This document shows, one piece after another, positions 16,964 through 42,400 of a stretch of DNA of 64,000 nucleotides. Numbering within the stretch: the first letter of the stretch is position 1; every line of letters starts with the position of its first letter. A program made the position numbers and the translations under genes. This DNA is from Blastocystis sp. Blastoise (taxonomy: Eukaryota > Sar > Bigyra > Opalinata > Blastocystidae), in assembly GCA_039096225.1 (NCBI GenBank), contig JBBPEB010000029.1:682001-746000 (forward strand). The letters run 5' to 3'. The notes beneath the pieces were generated by a model. The model searched no databases, was not told where the DNA came from, and saw only the letters and a list, made by a program, of their open reading frames with translations.

Positions 16964-17817
16964 ACAATTTATTATACTTAATCACATATATATACAAAAA
17001 CATAAATAGTATTATTATCATTTTTAAAAAATATTTTTACTAATTCAAATTTTACTTATAATTTTTTTTTTCATTTTTCATACGATTTTTTGTTTATATT
17101 TATGAATCCATTTTCATAATTTTAAATGTTATGAATAGTAATGTATTTCAGAAACGTAGAAACTCTCTATATAAACAAATGTGAAATGTTAGCAATATTA
17201 TAGAACATAGCTGCTTTTTGATGCTATTTAAAATGAATACTTATTACTTTTTTTGGATGTCAACATTATTCTAGTTATATATTTGTTTTAAATAAATACT
17301 AGATATATGATTGATTCATATATTATTAACTTATAATAATATGTTTCTATTTTTACATAGCGTTTTTCAAATTTGAAAAAGTGTAATTTGTATGAATAAG
17401 AAAAAAAATTGAATTCTAAAAGAATTTGATGATTGAGTAATACTGTTTTTCAGTTAATTAATAATAATTGACGATGAAGATATCATATTATTTATATAAT
17501 TCTCAATACGTATATCTACTAGTATTAATGAACAAAACATAAGAGGAAATTGTTTAATAATTTATAACAGTCAAAAAAAATATGAATAAAAAAAAAAACA
17601 AATAATAACAAATACAGATTGAAAAGAAAAAGAAAAACAAATAATGGAAATATAATGAATATCATATTTAACGATAAAAAGAAATAAAAATAAATAGTAT
17701 TTTCACAGAGTGTAATATAGAATAATGTAGAACTAAAGAGATGTGTAAGTATATAAATCCATTTATTATACAAAGAAATCAATATATATGTATATATATA
17801 TCTATCATTCTGTTACA
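16964..17817. other. intergenic between convergent genes
   Basis: AT-rich 3' flanks of the ferredoxin (+) and transporter (-) genes. No coding or RNA signal was seen. Confidence 0.6.
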
Positions 17818-19197
17818 TTAAAAACCAATGCTTTTGACAAGATCGATTAAGGATAAAACTGTGCACGTGACCATAATAACGGAAAAGATACAAATAAATA
17901 TATAATTAAACACTTTTTCCCAAGTAGTGACTTTCAGTTTGGATTTCTTAATATAAGTGAGATATAAGATAGCAGGGAGTATTTGACCTGCAAGAGTAGA
18001 GGTGAATGATCCAATGAAGTTAAGAATGACTCCAAAATAAGGAACAAGAATAGAGACGATAGTAATACAAAGAACTTGAATATAACGAGAGAGATAGCGT
18101 TTATTTCCTTGAATGAAGAATCTTTTAGGATCTGAAGCAGGCATGCTATATTCAGTGATTTCATAGATCCCAAGAAGAAGGAGAGGGTAATTACCTCCGC
18201 ATGTAATAACCATGAGAATGGACACAATAATGGACTCTGCAGATCCTGATTTTAAGTTGAGAAGAACGTTATCTTTAAGACCTTCAGGATCTTGTTTGAA
18301 CATAAGCATAAGGACCGTGCAAACAACAACATACATAATCGTAATAAGTGTTAAACTGACAGCAGTAGCAGTATTAACATTTTTCTTGCTTGTTGGTTTC
18401 ATATCATTATAGAGAGGATAGATAACAAAGCAGAAGCAGAGTGTATAGAGTAAGGTGCCCATGTTACTGATCATAGCGCTGAAGGAGGTGGGCCAAAGAG
18501 GGAGATCGGAAGAGAGACCATAGTCAATACCACCTCGAATGAGAAGAATAACAAAAGAGATGAAGAGAGTAAGAAGACCAAAGGAAGAAATAACAGAGAG
18601 TTGTTTGGTATTATTAAGACTGACAAAGAAAAACATAATAAACATGAGAATAATCGAAATAGTGATACGAAGAGAGGTTTCACTGGCATGAATACCCATG
18701 GATTCCCACGGTAAATTCTGAAGTAGATTGGTCATAATAATCATAGTACCAACATTAATACCCCAAAGAGTGATTAATATACAGAAAAGAATTAAATAAT
18801 AACCACCATTTCCTAATAAATTAAATGTGATCTTAACGTATTCACTATTAGAACGAAGGTTGCTATATGAATGGACTTTGCTTGTGTCAAAACATGTCTT
18901 CAGTCTAATAAGAATTTCAGATCCATGATAATAAGAATAAGCAAAAATAATATAAAGTATAACTCCAGGAATAATACCACAAGCTTGCATAGCATAAGGA
19001 ACAGCGAGAGCACCATTACCAGCACACATTTTCATAATATTAATAGAATATTGAATAGCAGAAATTCCACTTTTTTCATCTGCCTTTGATGTAGTGTCTT
19101 TGCGAGGTGACTTATCATCAGTGTAAGGACTGACATCATTGATGAAACTTTGACTAGTCTTCTGTTCAATATCTTCAGCGTTTAAAGAAACTTTCAT
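17818..19197 (-). CDS. amino acid transporter, AAAP/SLC38-like
   Basis: A single uninterrupted ORF of 459 residues, the only clearly intronless gene of this size here. A ~45-residue acidic cytoplasmic N-terminus precedes about 11 hydrophobic segments. The first, INIMKMCAGNGALAVPYAMQ, is the hallmark start of the amino acid/auxin permease family (Aa_trans), where the N-x-x-x-G-x-G-x-L-x-(I/V)-P-x-A pattern lines the substrate site. Members of this family carry neutral amino acids with H+ or Na+ at the plasma membrane or vacuole/lysosome. Substrate and location cannot be read from sequence. The ATG is followed by a charged leader consistent with the family. Confidence 0.88.
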   Translation of the reverse strand: MKVSLNAEDIEQKTSQSFINDVSPYTDDKSPRKDTTSKADEKSGISAIQYSINIMKMCAGNGALAVPYAMQACGIIPGVILYIIFAYSYYHGSEILIRLKTCFDTSKVHSYSNLRSNSEYVKITFNLLGNGGYYLILFCILITLWGINVGTMIIMTNLLQNLPWESMGIHASETSLRITISIILMFIMFFFVSLNNTKQLSVISSFGLLTLFISFVILLIRGGIDYGLSSDLPLWPTSFSAMISNMGTLLYTLCFCFVIYPLYNDMKPTSKKNVNTATAVSLTLITIMYVVVCTVLMLMFKQDPEGLKDNVLLNLKSGSAESIIVSILMVITCGGNYPLLLLGIYEITEYSMPASDPKRFFIQGNKRYLSRYIQVLCITIVSILVPYFGVILNFIGSFTSTLAGQILPAILYLTYIKKSKLKVTTWEKVFNYIFICIFSVIMVTCTVLSLIDLVKSIGF

Positions 19198-19945
19198 TTT
19201 TAATAACTTAAAATCAGTTAAATTAATGATTATTTATTTGCCTTCTTTTTCTTAAAACCAGAATTTTTTATTTGCTTTTTCTTGGGTTTCTCCTTCTCGT
19301 TATTGATATCGGTAAATAATCACGACTTTTTGTGATCTCATAACGCAATTTTCATTTATTCATTTCTTTTTATTAAAAAAAATTAATTCAGAATCCAATC
19401 AAATCGAAAAGAGAAACTATTTCGACAACTATTTCCATTCATTTTAATTTTTTCTTTATCATTCATTATAGCCATTGATATCTTTTGTTCACTATTATGA
19501 GTTATTTTATTATATATTAACACATATATATTTATATATCTGTGAAATAATATAATCTATACAGCAATAAAAAAGTGTTGTAAAAAAAATTTGTCAATAT
19601 GTGTCTTTTCTTTTTTTCAAATAAGTTCTCATTGAACAGGTCACATCTCAAATATGAGAATGATACAATCAAAACAAAAACATTTTTTTTTTCTATGTTT
19701 TTCGAAATTATTTAATTAGTCTTTTAGAATGGCGTGGTAATTTTAGAAAAATATTTCTTATAAACGCTATAGTTGATAAAACTATTAAAAAAGAAAGAAA
19801 TAGGGATATTCTTAGTATATAAAAGAATTGTATAAATCCGTTGTTACTACTTTTATAATATTTTTCTTGATACAAATAAAAATTAGAGACAATAGGAAAA
19901 ATTTAAAGAAAAAATTATAATATAAAAAGAGGAAAAATTTAAAAA
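19198..19945. other. intergenic
   Basis: Promoter side of the transporter and 3' flank of BRCA2, both minus strand. AT-rich with poly-T/A runs. No gene was seen. Confidence 0.6.
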
Positions 19946-32026
<12,081 letters not shown>

Positions 32027-32500
32027 TTTAACGTATAGGAACAATCAAATAAAATGTTACTCTGAGCAAATTGAAAAGATAACAATGAATTATCAATTCA
32101 GATTTCGTTTTATTATTATATATTCGATGTATAATACAGATGCCTTCTATATTATATAAAAATATACAAATATAAATGAATGATAATTAAAAAAGAAAAA
32201 TTTCTTTATGGAGGGAAAAATGAAATTTTTCTTTTGTTTTTATTTTTCACAAGTTTTCCATACATATGTAATCTATGTAGGTATAAATGCTTCAATAGAT
32301 AATAAATGAATGATACGAATTGTTTCTATAACAAAACAAATAAATATGTATGGGACAGATTGCACATTAGTGTATATTAAGCACGCAGAATAAAAATAAT
32401 TTGCAAATAAATATAATGAATAGTAATACAGAGAGTAAAACTGTTATTAAAAAAAAAAAACAAATAAGACGAAGAAAAGCAAAAGCCCTAAAAACTATAT
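32027..32500. other. BRCA2 upstream region / 6PGD 3' flank
   Basis: 474 bp between two minus-strand genes. AT-rich; no conserved promoter element could be recognised. Confidence 0.6.
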
Positions 32501-33227
32501 TTAGGCATGGTTTTCAGTCCAACGACAATGGAAGAATTTATCTCTAGGTTGATCAACTCTTTCAAAGGTATGTCCACCGAAATAATCACGTTGAGACTAT
32601 ACAGTAAATATAAGTAAATAAATAGAATAATAAAAATAAAGTCAAATAAAATAAAAATAAATATATATATATACTTGAATAAGGTTAGCAGGTAATTTTT
32701 GTCTTCTAGAAGTATCAAAATAAGCAAGAGATTCCGCGAAAGCAGGACAAGTGATACCTGAAGCAATAGAAAGAGTAACAATACGTCTCCATCCACTTTG
32801 ATTCTTAATAAGAGCATCTCTGAATAAAGGAGCGAATATAATAGAAGATAATTTAGGATCAGCTTCAAAAGCATTACGTATATCATCTAAGAATTTAGCT
32901 TGAATAATACAACCACCTTCCCAAATTCTAGCACATTCAGCAAGATTAATACCCCAACCAAATTCTTCAGAAGCTTTTTTAATTAAATTCATACCCTATA
33001 TAATAATAAGTTAAGTTAAATAAAATAAAAATTTAAAATAATAATAATAATAATTATATACTTGAGCATAAGAGCAGATCTTAGAGCAATATAAAGCAGA
33101 TTTGACATCAGCAACAAGTTGATCACGTTGAATTTTAGACCAATCAAATTTAGGACCAGCAAATACTTTAGCAGCTATATAGAATATTAATATAGAAATA
33201 TTAATACATAATATATAATATTAATAC

Positions 33228-33262
<35 letters not shown>

Positions 33263-34608
33263 CACTCATTCTGAAGTCTTTATCAGCAGCAATAAAACGT
33301 TGATAGAGAGAAGTAGCAATAGTAGGAGTAGCAATAGACTTCTCAGTAGATTCCTTAACAGTCATCTTACCAGTCCCCAAAATAATATATAATATATATA
33401 TATTAACAATAATAATAAAAGATACATAGTGAGTACTATATATATATATATATACCCTTGTTACCGGTAGCATCAAGTACTTTATCTACTAAATAACCTT
33501 CTTGGGGGGCAAGACCTTCAATATCACAATCCTTCTTTCTAAGAATATCAATAGTAATACTAATAAGATAGCTCTTAAGTTCAGTAGCATTCCATTCTTC
33601 AAATACTTTAGCCATTTCTTCATTAGTTAAACCAGCATTCTTAAGAATATCATAAGCTTCAGCAATAATCTGCATATCACCATATCTATATATATTGATA
33701 TAGTAGAATCGATGTTTATATTTATATACGAATAATAATAAATAGTATAATATTATATAATCCATATTCAATACCATTATGAACCATCTTTACATAATTA
33801 CCTGAACCTTGAGCACCAATATAAGTAACACAAGGACCTTCTTCTACTTATACATATAATAATAAATATAATAATAAATATAATAAATAATAAATAATAA
33901 TAAATAATAATAAATATAATAATAATAAATATAAATGTAATAATAATAATAAATAATAAATAATAATAACAATAATATAATAATAATAAATAATAATAAT
34001 AAATAATCTTCTACTTGAGCAGCAATTTTGGTAAGAATAGGTTCAATAGCATCGAATGCTTCTCTGGGGCCACCAGGCATGAGAGAGGGACCATGACGAG
34101 CACCGCTTTCACCACCACTAATGCCCATACCAATATATAATATACCCTTAGGTTCTAATTCTTTAGAACGACGAATAGTCTCTTCGTACCATTCATTACC
34201 ACCATCAATCAAAATATCACCAGGTTCTAAATATTCAGTGAACTTTTGAATGGCTTTATCAACGGGAGCACCAGCCTTTAATAGCATAATAATACGACGA
34301 GGTTTCTTTAATCCATGAACAAATTCTTCAGGCTAGAAATAAGAAATAATTGAATAGAAACAACAAATTGTTCATAAAATAAACTTTAATAAAACAAAAG
34401 AACTAAGTAGAATAATGAATATAAAACATACATCTTTAAAGCCAGTAACTTTTTCACCAATTTCTTCTCTGTCAGCTCTTTCTACACATTCATCAACCTT
34501 TTCAGCAGATCTGTTACAAACAGCTACTTGAAATCCTTTAGAAGCAATGTTAAGAGCTAAGTTTTGGCCCATAACAGCTAAACCAAATACACCGATATCA
34601 CAAGACAT
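32501..34608 (-). CDS. 6-phosphogluconate dehydrogenase, decarboxylating
   Basis: Eight exons (34608-34432, 34332-34008, 33840-33768, 33685-33456, 33376-33266, 33174-33062, 32995-32675, 32596-32501) give 481 residues, the usual family length. The enzyme oxidises 6-phosphogluconate to ribulose 5-phosphate, making NADPH and CO2. Signatures: [15 protein letters not shown] (dinucleotide fold), [52 protein letters not shown] and [12 protein letters not shown]. Three introns cannot be spliced with GT-AG ends without losing invariant residues: between IAAQV and EEGPC (34007-33841), inside GIE|YGDMQ (33767-33686, AT-AG) and inside NKG|TGK (33455-33377, GT with a GG end). Other introns are canonical. 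The protein is otherwise intact, so a pseudogene is unlikely. No peroxisomal signal was seen. Confidence 0.92.
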
Positions 34609-35300
34609 TATTATTTTTTATGAATTAGAATTAAAATTTTATAAACTTCAAATTATTTATACAAAAATAATCTTAGAAACAAAAGAAGAAGAATTTGGAA
34701 ACAAAAGATTTCGTTTATTCTGTCAACAGATGCTTACATATAGAAGAACTATGGATTTTTCTGTTTCCCCGTGATTCTTCTCAGATCTTCTGGGAATTTT
34801 TCATTTTCTACTATTCTTAAAAATAAAACAACCTTTTGAATATATTTGTTTCCACATGATATGTCAGGCTGTATTCTTTTTGCTTTTTATTTGATGGCAA
34901 CAATTTAAATTCATATACTAACGAATTATTAAGAAACATTATTTAGTGTTTTTCAGAAGTTTGAGTGAATTGTTGCGTTCAATGTGATTTTTTTCCATCA
35001 AGAAATCATATTCTCTATAATCAATTATACATGATGATGTTTGAGTAGTTTGTTTACATGTAAGATAATAGGGAAATCATTTTTATTTTGTATATTAATT
35101 CATTATAAATTTTCTTTGTGAGTTTCTAAAAATTTGAATAGTTCATGCTGAGAATTGAGATTTATATAGAGCTAAATTTGAATATTATTAAAAAATGAAA
35201 TAAAAAAAAAGAAAAGAATCAACAAAACAAACATAATATTTTGATATAATAGCATCGTAATAATAATGTAAACAGAGTATAAGATTGAAAGACACCAGTT
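34609..35300. other. intergenic
   Basis: 692 bp between two minus-strand genes. AT-rich; nothing recognised. Confidence 0.6.
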
Positions 35301-35986
35301 TTACTTGGTAACAATTTGAGCAGGCATTTCATCGAGATTAGTAAGGAATCTGTTTTGAATTTCGGTTAAAACTTTTTTATCATCTTCACTAGCGATAAAA
35401 GAGATAGAATAACCCTTTGTTCCAAATCTACCAGCACGACCAACCTATAAAATAGTGTTTATAATAATAATAATAATAATAATATAATTAAAAAAAATAT
35501 ATGTATATAATAAAAATATACTCTATGAAGATAAGCATCTGAAGAAGCGGGGAAATCGAAATTGATGACACAATTGATCTTTTCGATATCAATACCTCTT
35601 CCAAATAAATCTGTAGTAATTAAAATAGGTTTCTTATTGTTCTTATAGGCCTTGAATTTCTTGAATCTTTCTTGTTGTGACATTTTACTGACAATACAGA
35701 GAGAAGGGAAATAAGAAGCAGCAAGAACCTTATTAAGCACACGAGCTCTGTCGTTGGAATTCACATAAATAACAACTTGGTTAAAATCATTTGTATCCAA
35801 GATAGAGGTCAATTTACGAATCTTTTCTTTCTATATAGAAGCATTCTTAGTAAAGTATACTTATTAATATTATAATGAGATTATCATTAATAGGATTATT
35901 CTATATACTTCAGTAAGATTGCAGACATATTGACTAAGACCGTGAAGAACTAATTTATCATCAGCAGGCTCAATAACCAAAGGCTA

Positions 35987-36083
<97 letters not shown>

Positions 36084-37113
36084 TATTTATATACATTCTT
36101 AAGGAATTTTAAGCAAACGGGGCGAATATCCGCGGGAATAGTGGCTGAACAAAGGAATACTTGTTTATCACGAGGGCATTTAATGAATACATTTTGAACC
36201 GATTGACGAGTCTTCATATTAGTAAGCATAACATCACATTCATCAAGAATAAAGTGTTTGATATGAGAGACATCGAGATGTTTCTCTCTAACTAATTCCT
36301 CAATACGACCGGGTGTACCTACTACTATAGTAGGCTTCTTCTTTAACAGAGCTATATCGTGCTTTACAGGTAAACCTATAGGATATTTATACAGTTTATA
36401 TTTATATAACTATAGTAGGTATAATAATAAATAAATATAAATATAATAAATAAAAATATTAAATAAATATAAATATAATAAATAAAAATAATAAATAATA
36501 TAAATATAATAAATAATAAATAAAAATAATAAATAAAATAATAACAATAATAAATAAAATAATAACAATAAAAAAGCATACCTCCAAATACACTAGCAAT
36601 ACGAATAGAAGGTAAGTATTTAGCAAAACGTTCATATTCTTTAGAAATCTGGAAAGCCATTTCATGAGAATTACAGAACACAAGAGTACTAATTTCACCT
36701 TCAACGGGAACAATAGTATTTAAGGTAGATAAAACGAAAATAGCAGTCTTTCCCATACCAGACTTAGCTTGACATAAAATATCAGATCCAGCAAGACAGG
36801 GAGCAAGGCATTGTTGTTGAACTAAAGAAAAAATAATAAGAAAAGTTAAAAATAATGATCTTAATGATTTAGAAAATAACTCATATATTCAAGAACTGAA
36901 TCAAAACTATAAAATACTTTCAGAAGGATGTTCAAAACCACATTCAGCAATAGCTTTGTTGATTTCATCTTTTAACATGAAGTCCTTGAAGGCAGTACTG
37001 TCTACACCAACATAAGTATCTGGCTTTACAGAAACATCGATTTCCTTAGCAGCTTGGTTGTCCTGAGCTTCTTCATTCTCATAATCAACTAAAACTTCGT
37101 CTTTAGCACTCAT
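35301..37113 (-). CDS. UAP56/Sub2-type DEAD-box (DECD) RNA helicase
   Basis: Six exons (37113-36918, 36831-36592, 36375-36095, 35983-35909, 35830-35522, 35444-35301), 414 residues, all GT-AG introns. Motifs in order: Phe-containing Q-motif region [10 protein letters not shown]...[18 protein letters not shown] (Walker A), GTPGR, ILDECD (motif II as DECD, diagnostic of this family), [21 protein letters not shown] and [13 protein letters not shown]56/Sub2 displaces Mud2/U2AF at the branch point during spliceosome assembly and couples mRNA to TREX-mediated export. Because the window also encodes Prp5, two ATPases of the U2 step are near each other, probably by chance. The intron at 36094-35984 is mainly (TTA)n. 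The ATG context and full-length N-terminus support the start. Confidence 0.92.
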
Positions 37114-37492
37114 TATCTCTTTTACTGTACAATATAACTAAAAATAAATAATTCATATTCCAGAAAACGTTATTTTCCTAAACACTAGCCAGATTAAGTG
37201 ATAAACCACGGGACATACGACTCACATCGGGATTCTAGTAATTCTCAGGCAACTTTTTCAAAAAATTTCAAATTTAATTGGCTGTTTCCAAGTGAATCAG
37301 ATGCTATAGTAAGACAAATGTTTCAGTGATTATCAGCATTTTTCAGAGAGAATAAAAAACAGAAGTAGATATTTACAATTATTTTCATTTTTAAAGTGTT
37401 TCAAGATACGTCTTTCATGATTTCGAATAATTAATTATATTTTTTGTTATTCTTAGGTTTATTCACAACTATATAAGTTATAGTGCTAGAAT
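37114..37492. promoter_or_regulatory. divergent intergenic region
   Basis: 379 bp between the UAP56 start (minus) and the FNDC3-like start (plus), so it must hold both promoters. No specific elements were recognised. Confidence 0.5.
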
Positions 37493-38545
37493 ATGAATAA
37501 AACATCAATAAATCCAAAGAGTTCCGTTGTTATCGAAGAAATTCATGACGATGAAGAAGAAAAACACAGTTCTCCAGCTGATAAAACCGATAAAAAGGAA
37601 GAAAATGATTTAGAACCGAAACAAGTGATCTGGGAATGGCCTTCAGTAAAAGTAGATATATGTGAATCACTTGTTACTGTAGAACAATTGCAGTATGTTG
37701 TGAATTTGACTATTGAGAAGAGTCAGAATTTCTATTATACTGTTAGTTTATTCGATAGTAAATATATAATATGTATATAAGATAAGATTTCTTTAGAAAC
37801 GAAAAAACAATTAGAAAAAATCACAATTGAACAATATGAATGTAATTCTTTGAAGGAATCTCACTTAAATATATCCTTTAATTCATTAATAAATTCATTA
37901 TTAGCCACATTTCATTTTCTTAATATATATACTATGGTCCTTTTGAGTTTTACCACGGGGAAGAGTTGACTTATATTGTTCACGGCATTGCTCCTGATGG
38001 TCAGAAGAAGATTCTCTGTATAGGAAAGAAGAAGATGTGTGCTGCTGCTCCTACTACTTCCACATGTATATGCATGCAAGCAACAAGATCCTTTTTTAAA
38101 GTATATTTATATATGAATATACTCTGTTTATTATTTATATTTATATTGTTTATTGTTTATATTTATATTGTTTATTGTTTATATATATATATTGTTTATT
38201 GTTTATATATGAATATATTCTGTTTATTATTTATATATGAGTATATTCTGTTTATTGTTTATATATGTATGAATATATTCTGTTTATTGTTTATATATAT
38301 ATATATATTTTCTTTTTATTATTTATATATATATATTCTGCTTCTTATATATATTTTCTCTTCTTAGATTCGATGGTCAAAACCAAAAGATAATGGTAGT
38401 CCCATTACTGGATATTCTCTCTATATGACAACCTGTGCGTCATATACAAGATATAATGAATTAGACGCTTTAGAATATATATGTATTGCTGACCATGTGA
38501 AAGCTAGTTTCATACAAGTATATACACAGATCTATTTATTATATG

Positions 38546-38581
<36 letters not shown>

Positions 38582-38768
38582 TCCTCAAATAGAACCAGGG
38601 AAATATTATGGATTTTATGTTATTGCTACAAATAAAATAGGTATTTATGTTTATTATTATTATTATTTATATATCTATGTATATTATTATATATATAATA
38701 ATAATAATTATTATTAATATATATAGGTTCCACAAAAGGTCCTTATTCTTGTTTCAGAGCACAATCCA

Positions 38769-38846
<78 letters not shown>

Positions 38847-39260
38847 TATATATATATATCATTGTAGATTCCAGCGAGTCCCTCTTTCCTTCCCGCCACA
38901 GAGTGTACAGATACCTCCATTACCCTCTCTTGGACCCCCTTAACCCTCGAGGAAACTACAGGACTTCCTGTAGATACTTACATATTACAGGTATATACAT
39001 ATATAATACATATATAATACATATATATTATATATACACTATATTCATATATAGATGAATGATGGAACTAATGGATTCTGGAATGTTTATGCTGATAAAA
39101 ATACAACGTATATTATTCTATATATGTTATATTTGACTCTCTCTCTCTCTATATATATAGAGCTATCGTACCTCGTCTTCTTCCTCTTCATGATTATATA
39201 TTCCGATTGGCCGCCAAAACAAGCGAGGGACAAAGTGCATATGGACCTCAAATCACTATC

Positions 39261-39298
<38 letters not shown>

Positions 39299-39425
39299 TA
39301 CAAAACAATGTGCATGTCCCCCTCCTAATCTTATTCAATCCCTCACTATTACTCCTTATTCTCTGAATCTCTATTGGTCAGTTTACAAAGAGTTCCAATC
39401 ATTTGCAGACTCGTACGAATTAGAA

Positions 39426-39463
<38 letters not shown>

Positions 39464-42400
39464 TGTTGACTTTATATATATAGTATTCATCACATTCATC
39501 ACAACCAGTTATTCTTTCTCTGACAAACCCATCTGTCACTATCACGAATTTGATTCCTGCTACACGTTACATTATTCGTGTTCGAATCCATTCTCCCGCG
39601 GGATGGGGATCCTATAGTTCGTCATTCACATTCGTCACTCTCTCAACCGTTCCTGATGCACCCTGCGTATTGAACAGTCCACCTGATAATACACGTGCTA
39701 CAACTGTATCATCTACCTCTATAGAACTCTTTTGGAAAGATCAAGAAAACCACGGGGAACCCATTACAGATTATATTATTGAAGGATGTCAAGTATGTCG
39801 TCATGAATCTACTGATAAATGTACGGATGAGGGATATAAATGTACAGAATGTAATTTATTTGAACATAAGGAATACTATTCTTATGAGGAACCCAATAAA
39901 CCGACTCTAACTCTACAACCCGGAATGTCTTGCTATGTATATATATATATATATATATATCCTTCTATATATATATATATATATATATACTCCATTTAGT
40001 ATATACACGATGATACTACTGAAGAATGCGTCATTCATGGTATAGAGAATACTATTTATAAGATCCTCATTGAGGGACAACTATCCTTCCTATATGTTGA
40101 AGGCGCGCAACTTAAACCATTTGGCGGGAATCCTTATGGAACTGTATATTCTAACTCTATTTATAAATATATTCTTTGAATCTTATTCTTCTCTTATTTA
40201 ACTTCGATATCTATTATATATTCTTCATAATATATGACTATTGCTTTCTTCGTAATATATAATATTATTTCCTCTATATATATATATATCTTCTCCTCTT
40301 CTTATTATATTTTATTTATATAGATCCGTTCACTTCTAAAGAACATTCCCTCAAAAGACCCTCTCCAATCCCCCACAATCAATATTATTCATAGTGCATG
40401 TAGTTCCCGGGACTATACTAAAAAGGCGGGATCTCATTATATTCCTCTTCCACTCCTTAAACGAAAGGATTGTTCTCAAGGAACTAATGGAATATTATCG
40501 TTTACTGTATATATAGTATTATTATACTTATTATTATAATCATTATTTTAAAAATAATAATAATAGTATTATACTGTTAAATATTACTATAATATTAAAA
40601 TAATAATTTTACAACAAACACAATCTATTCATTCTCTTAATACTCTATTTCGCTATTATTATCCTACTATATATCTATAGATATCACAACTTCTTCCAAA
40701 CACTTCTTATCTATTTCGTATGCGATCTGTGAATTCCCGCGGTTCTTCAAGTTACAGTTATTTTTCTCCTTTCTGTACATCTCCCTCTCTTCCTCCTGCT
40801 CCTCCTGTTCCTGTTCTTCTCAGTTCTACTTCTCATTCCCTCACATTCTCTCTCTCTCTTCCTTCTTCTTATCTCTATAGAGGAGCCTCTATTGTATCTT
40901 ATATACTTGAAGTAGATAGTCACTGGAATGGTCTCTATGATATTTCTATTTCATCCTCTTCTCCTACTCTTACTATGGATAACCTTCATAATGGATGTTC
41001 ATACCGATGTCGATCTCTTCTTCTTACAAATCAAGGATATACACCTTATAGTAATATCCAATGCTTCTCTACTTCTCCTTCTACTCCAGATGCACCTATA
41101 TCTATCCATAGAATTCCTTTAGAACAATATATTAATCCTTTAACAAACTATCATCTCTCCTGGATAGCTCCTATTAATGATGGCGGATCTCCAATTCTTG
41201 GATATATACTTCAACTTAATACACCTTCTCAAGGACAGAAAACATTCACTACTGTCTATAAAGGATTTGACACGAATTATCTCCTCTTCTCTCTCTCTCC
41301 AGGAATTACCTATCGCGCTAGAGTACAAGCTTATAATGCTATAGGTACCAGTATATCGTCTTCTGTCTTCTCTTTCTCTACCTCTAGTAGTATTCCTTCT
41401 ACTCCTGCCATACCTTCTCTAACAAAACATACTACTTCTTCTTCTATATATATACAATGGATAGAACCTGATAATAATGGACAAATTATTGATTCTTATG
41501 AATTATGTGTTAATCCAGGAAATAAAATCATTTTTATTCCTAGTTCTCAAGTTACATATACTATCAATAAATTACGACCTAAAACTGAATATAAAGTTAC
41601 ACTTCGTGCTCATAACGATAAAGGATATTCAGAATGGAGTGACGCACTCTGTGTCATGACTGATGAACAATCAGTATTAGTTCCTTATATGAATAGTGCT
41701 CCTACTGTAACAGTAGATCCTAATGATAATGATTCGATGAAAGTCACGTGGAAAGAAGCTGATGGAAGAGGAGCTGATGTTCTTTTGTATATATATATTA
41801 TAGATAACTGTTTATTTTTTATTATATATATTATAGATAACATTTTATTATATATATTATAGAAAACTATTAATTATATATATTATAGATAACTTTTTAT
41901 TATATATATTATAGATAACTATTAATTATATATTATAGAAAACTATTAATTATATATTATATGTTTATTTTTTTCCTTCTTCTATAAGTGATTATTTCTG
42001 TATAGATATGAGTTATATATGCGTTCTACAGGTAGTATTCCTGAATGTATATATCAAGGAATAGATAAGGAAGTAACTGTATCTAAAGATAAAGATATCT
42101 ATGAATATGAATTTATGGTTCGAGCTAAAAATATATCTTTTATTTCTTTATAGTATTATAACATATAGAGAATTATTGTTTTATTCTTATATACCATATA
42201 TATATACATTAATATATATATGTAGTCTTAATAAATATACATTGCAGGGTTTTCTTCATTCTCTCCTTCTATAATATATACTTTCGAGATTCCTCCAGAA
42301 GTGATTGAAGTATAATATCAATTATATATTATTACTCAAATTATTTTCTTTATTATCACTGCCAATTTCTCTGATATCTTAATAATATATCTTATAACTA

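Noticed and set aside
33175-33265. Apparent CT-AG intron in 6PGD
   Set aside because: A GTGCTA donor four bases earlier gives a GT-AG intron and only changes one Ser to Thr at the junction.
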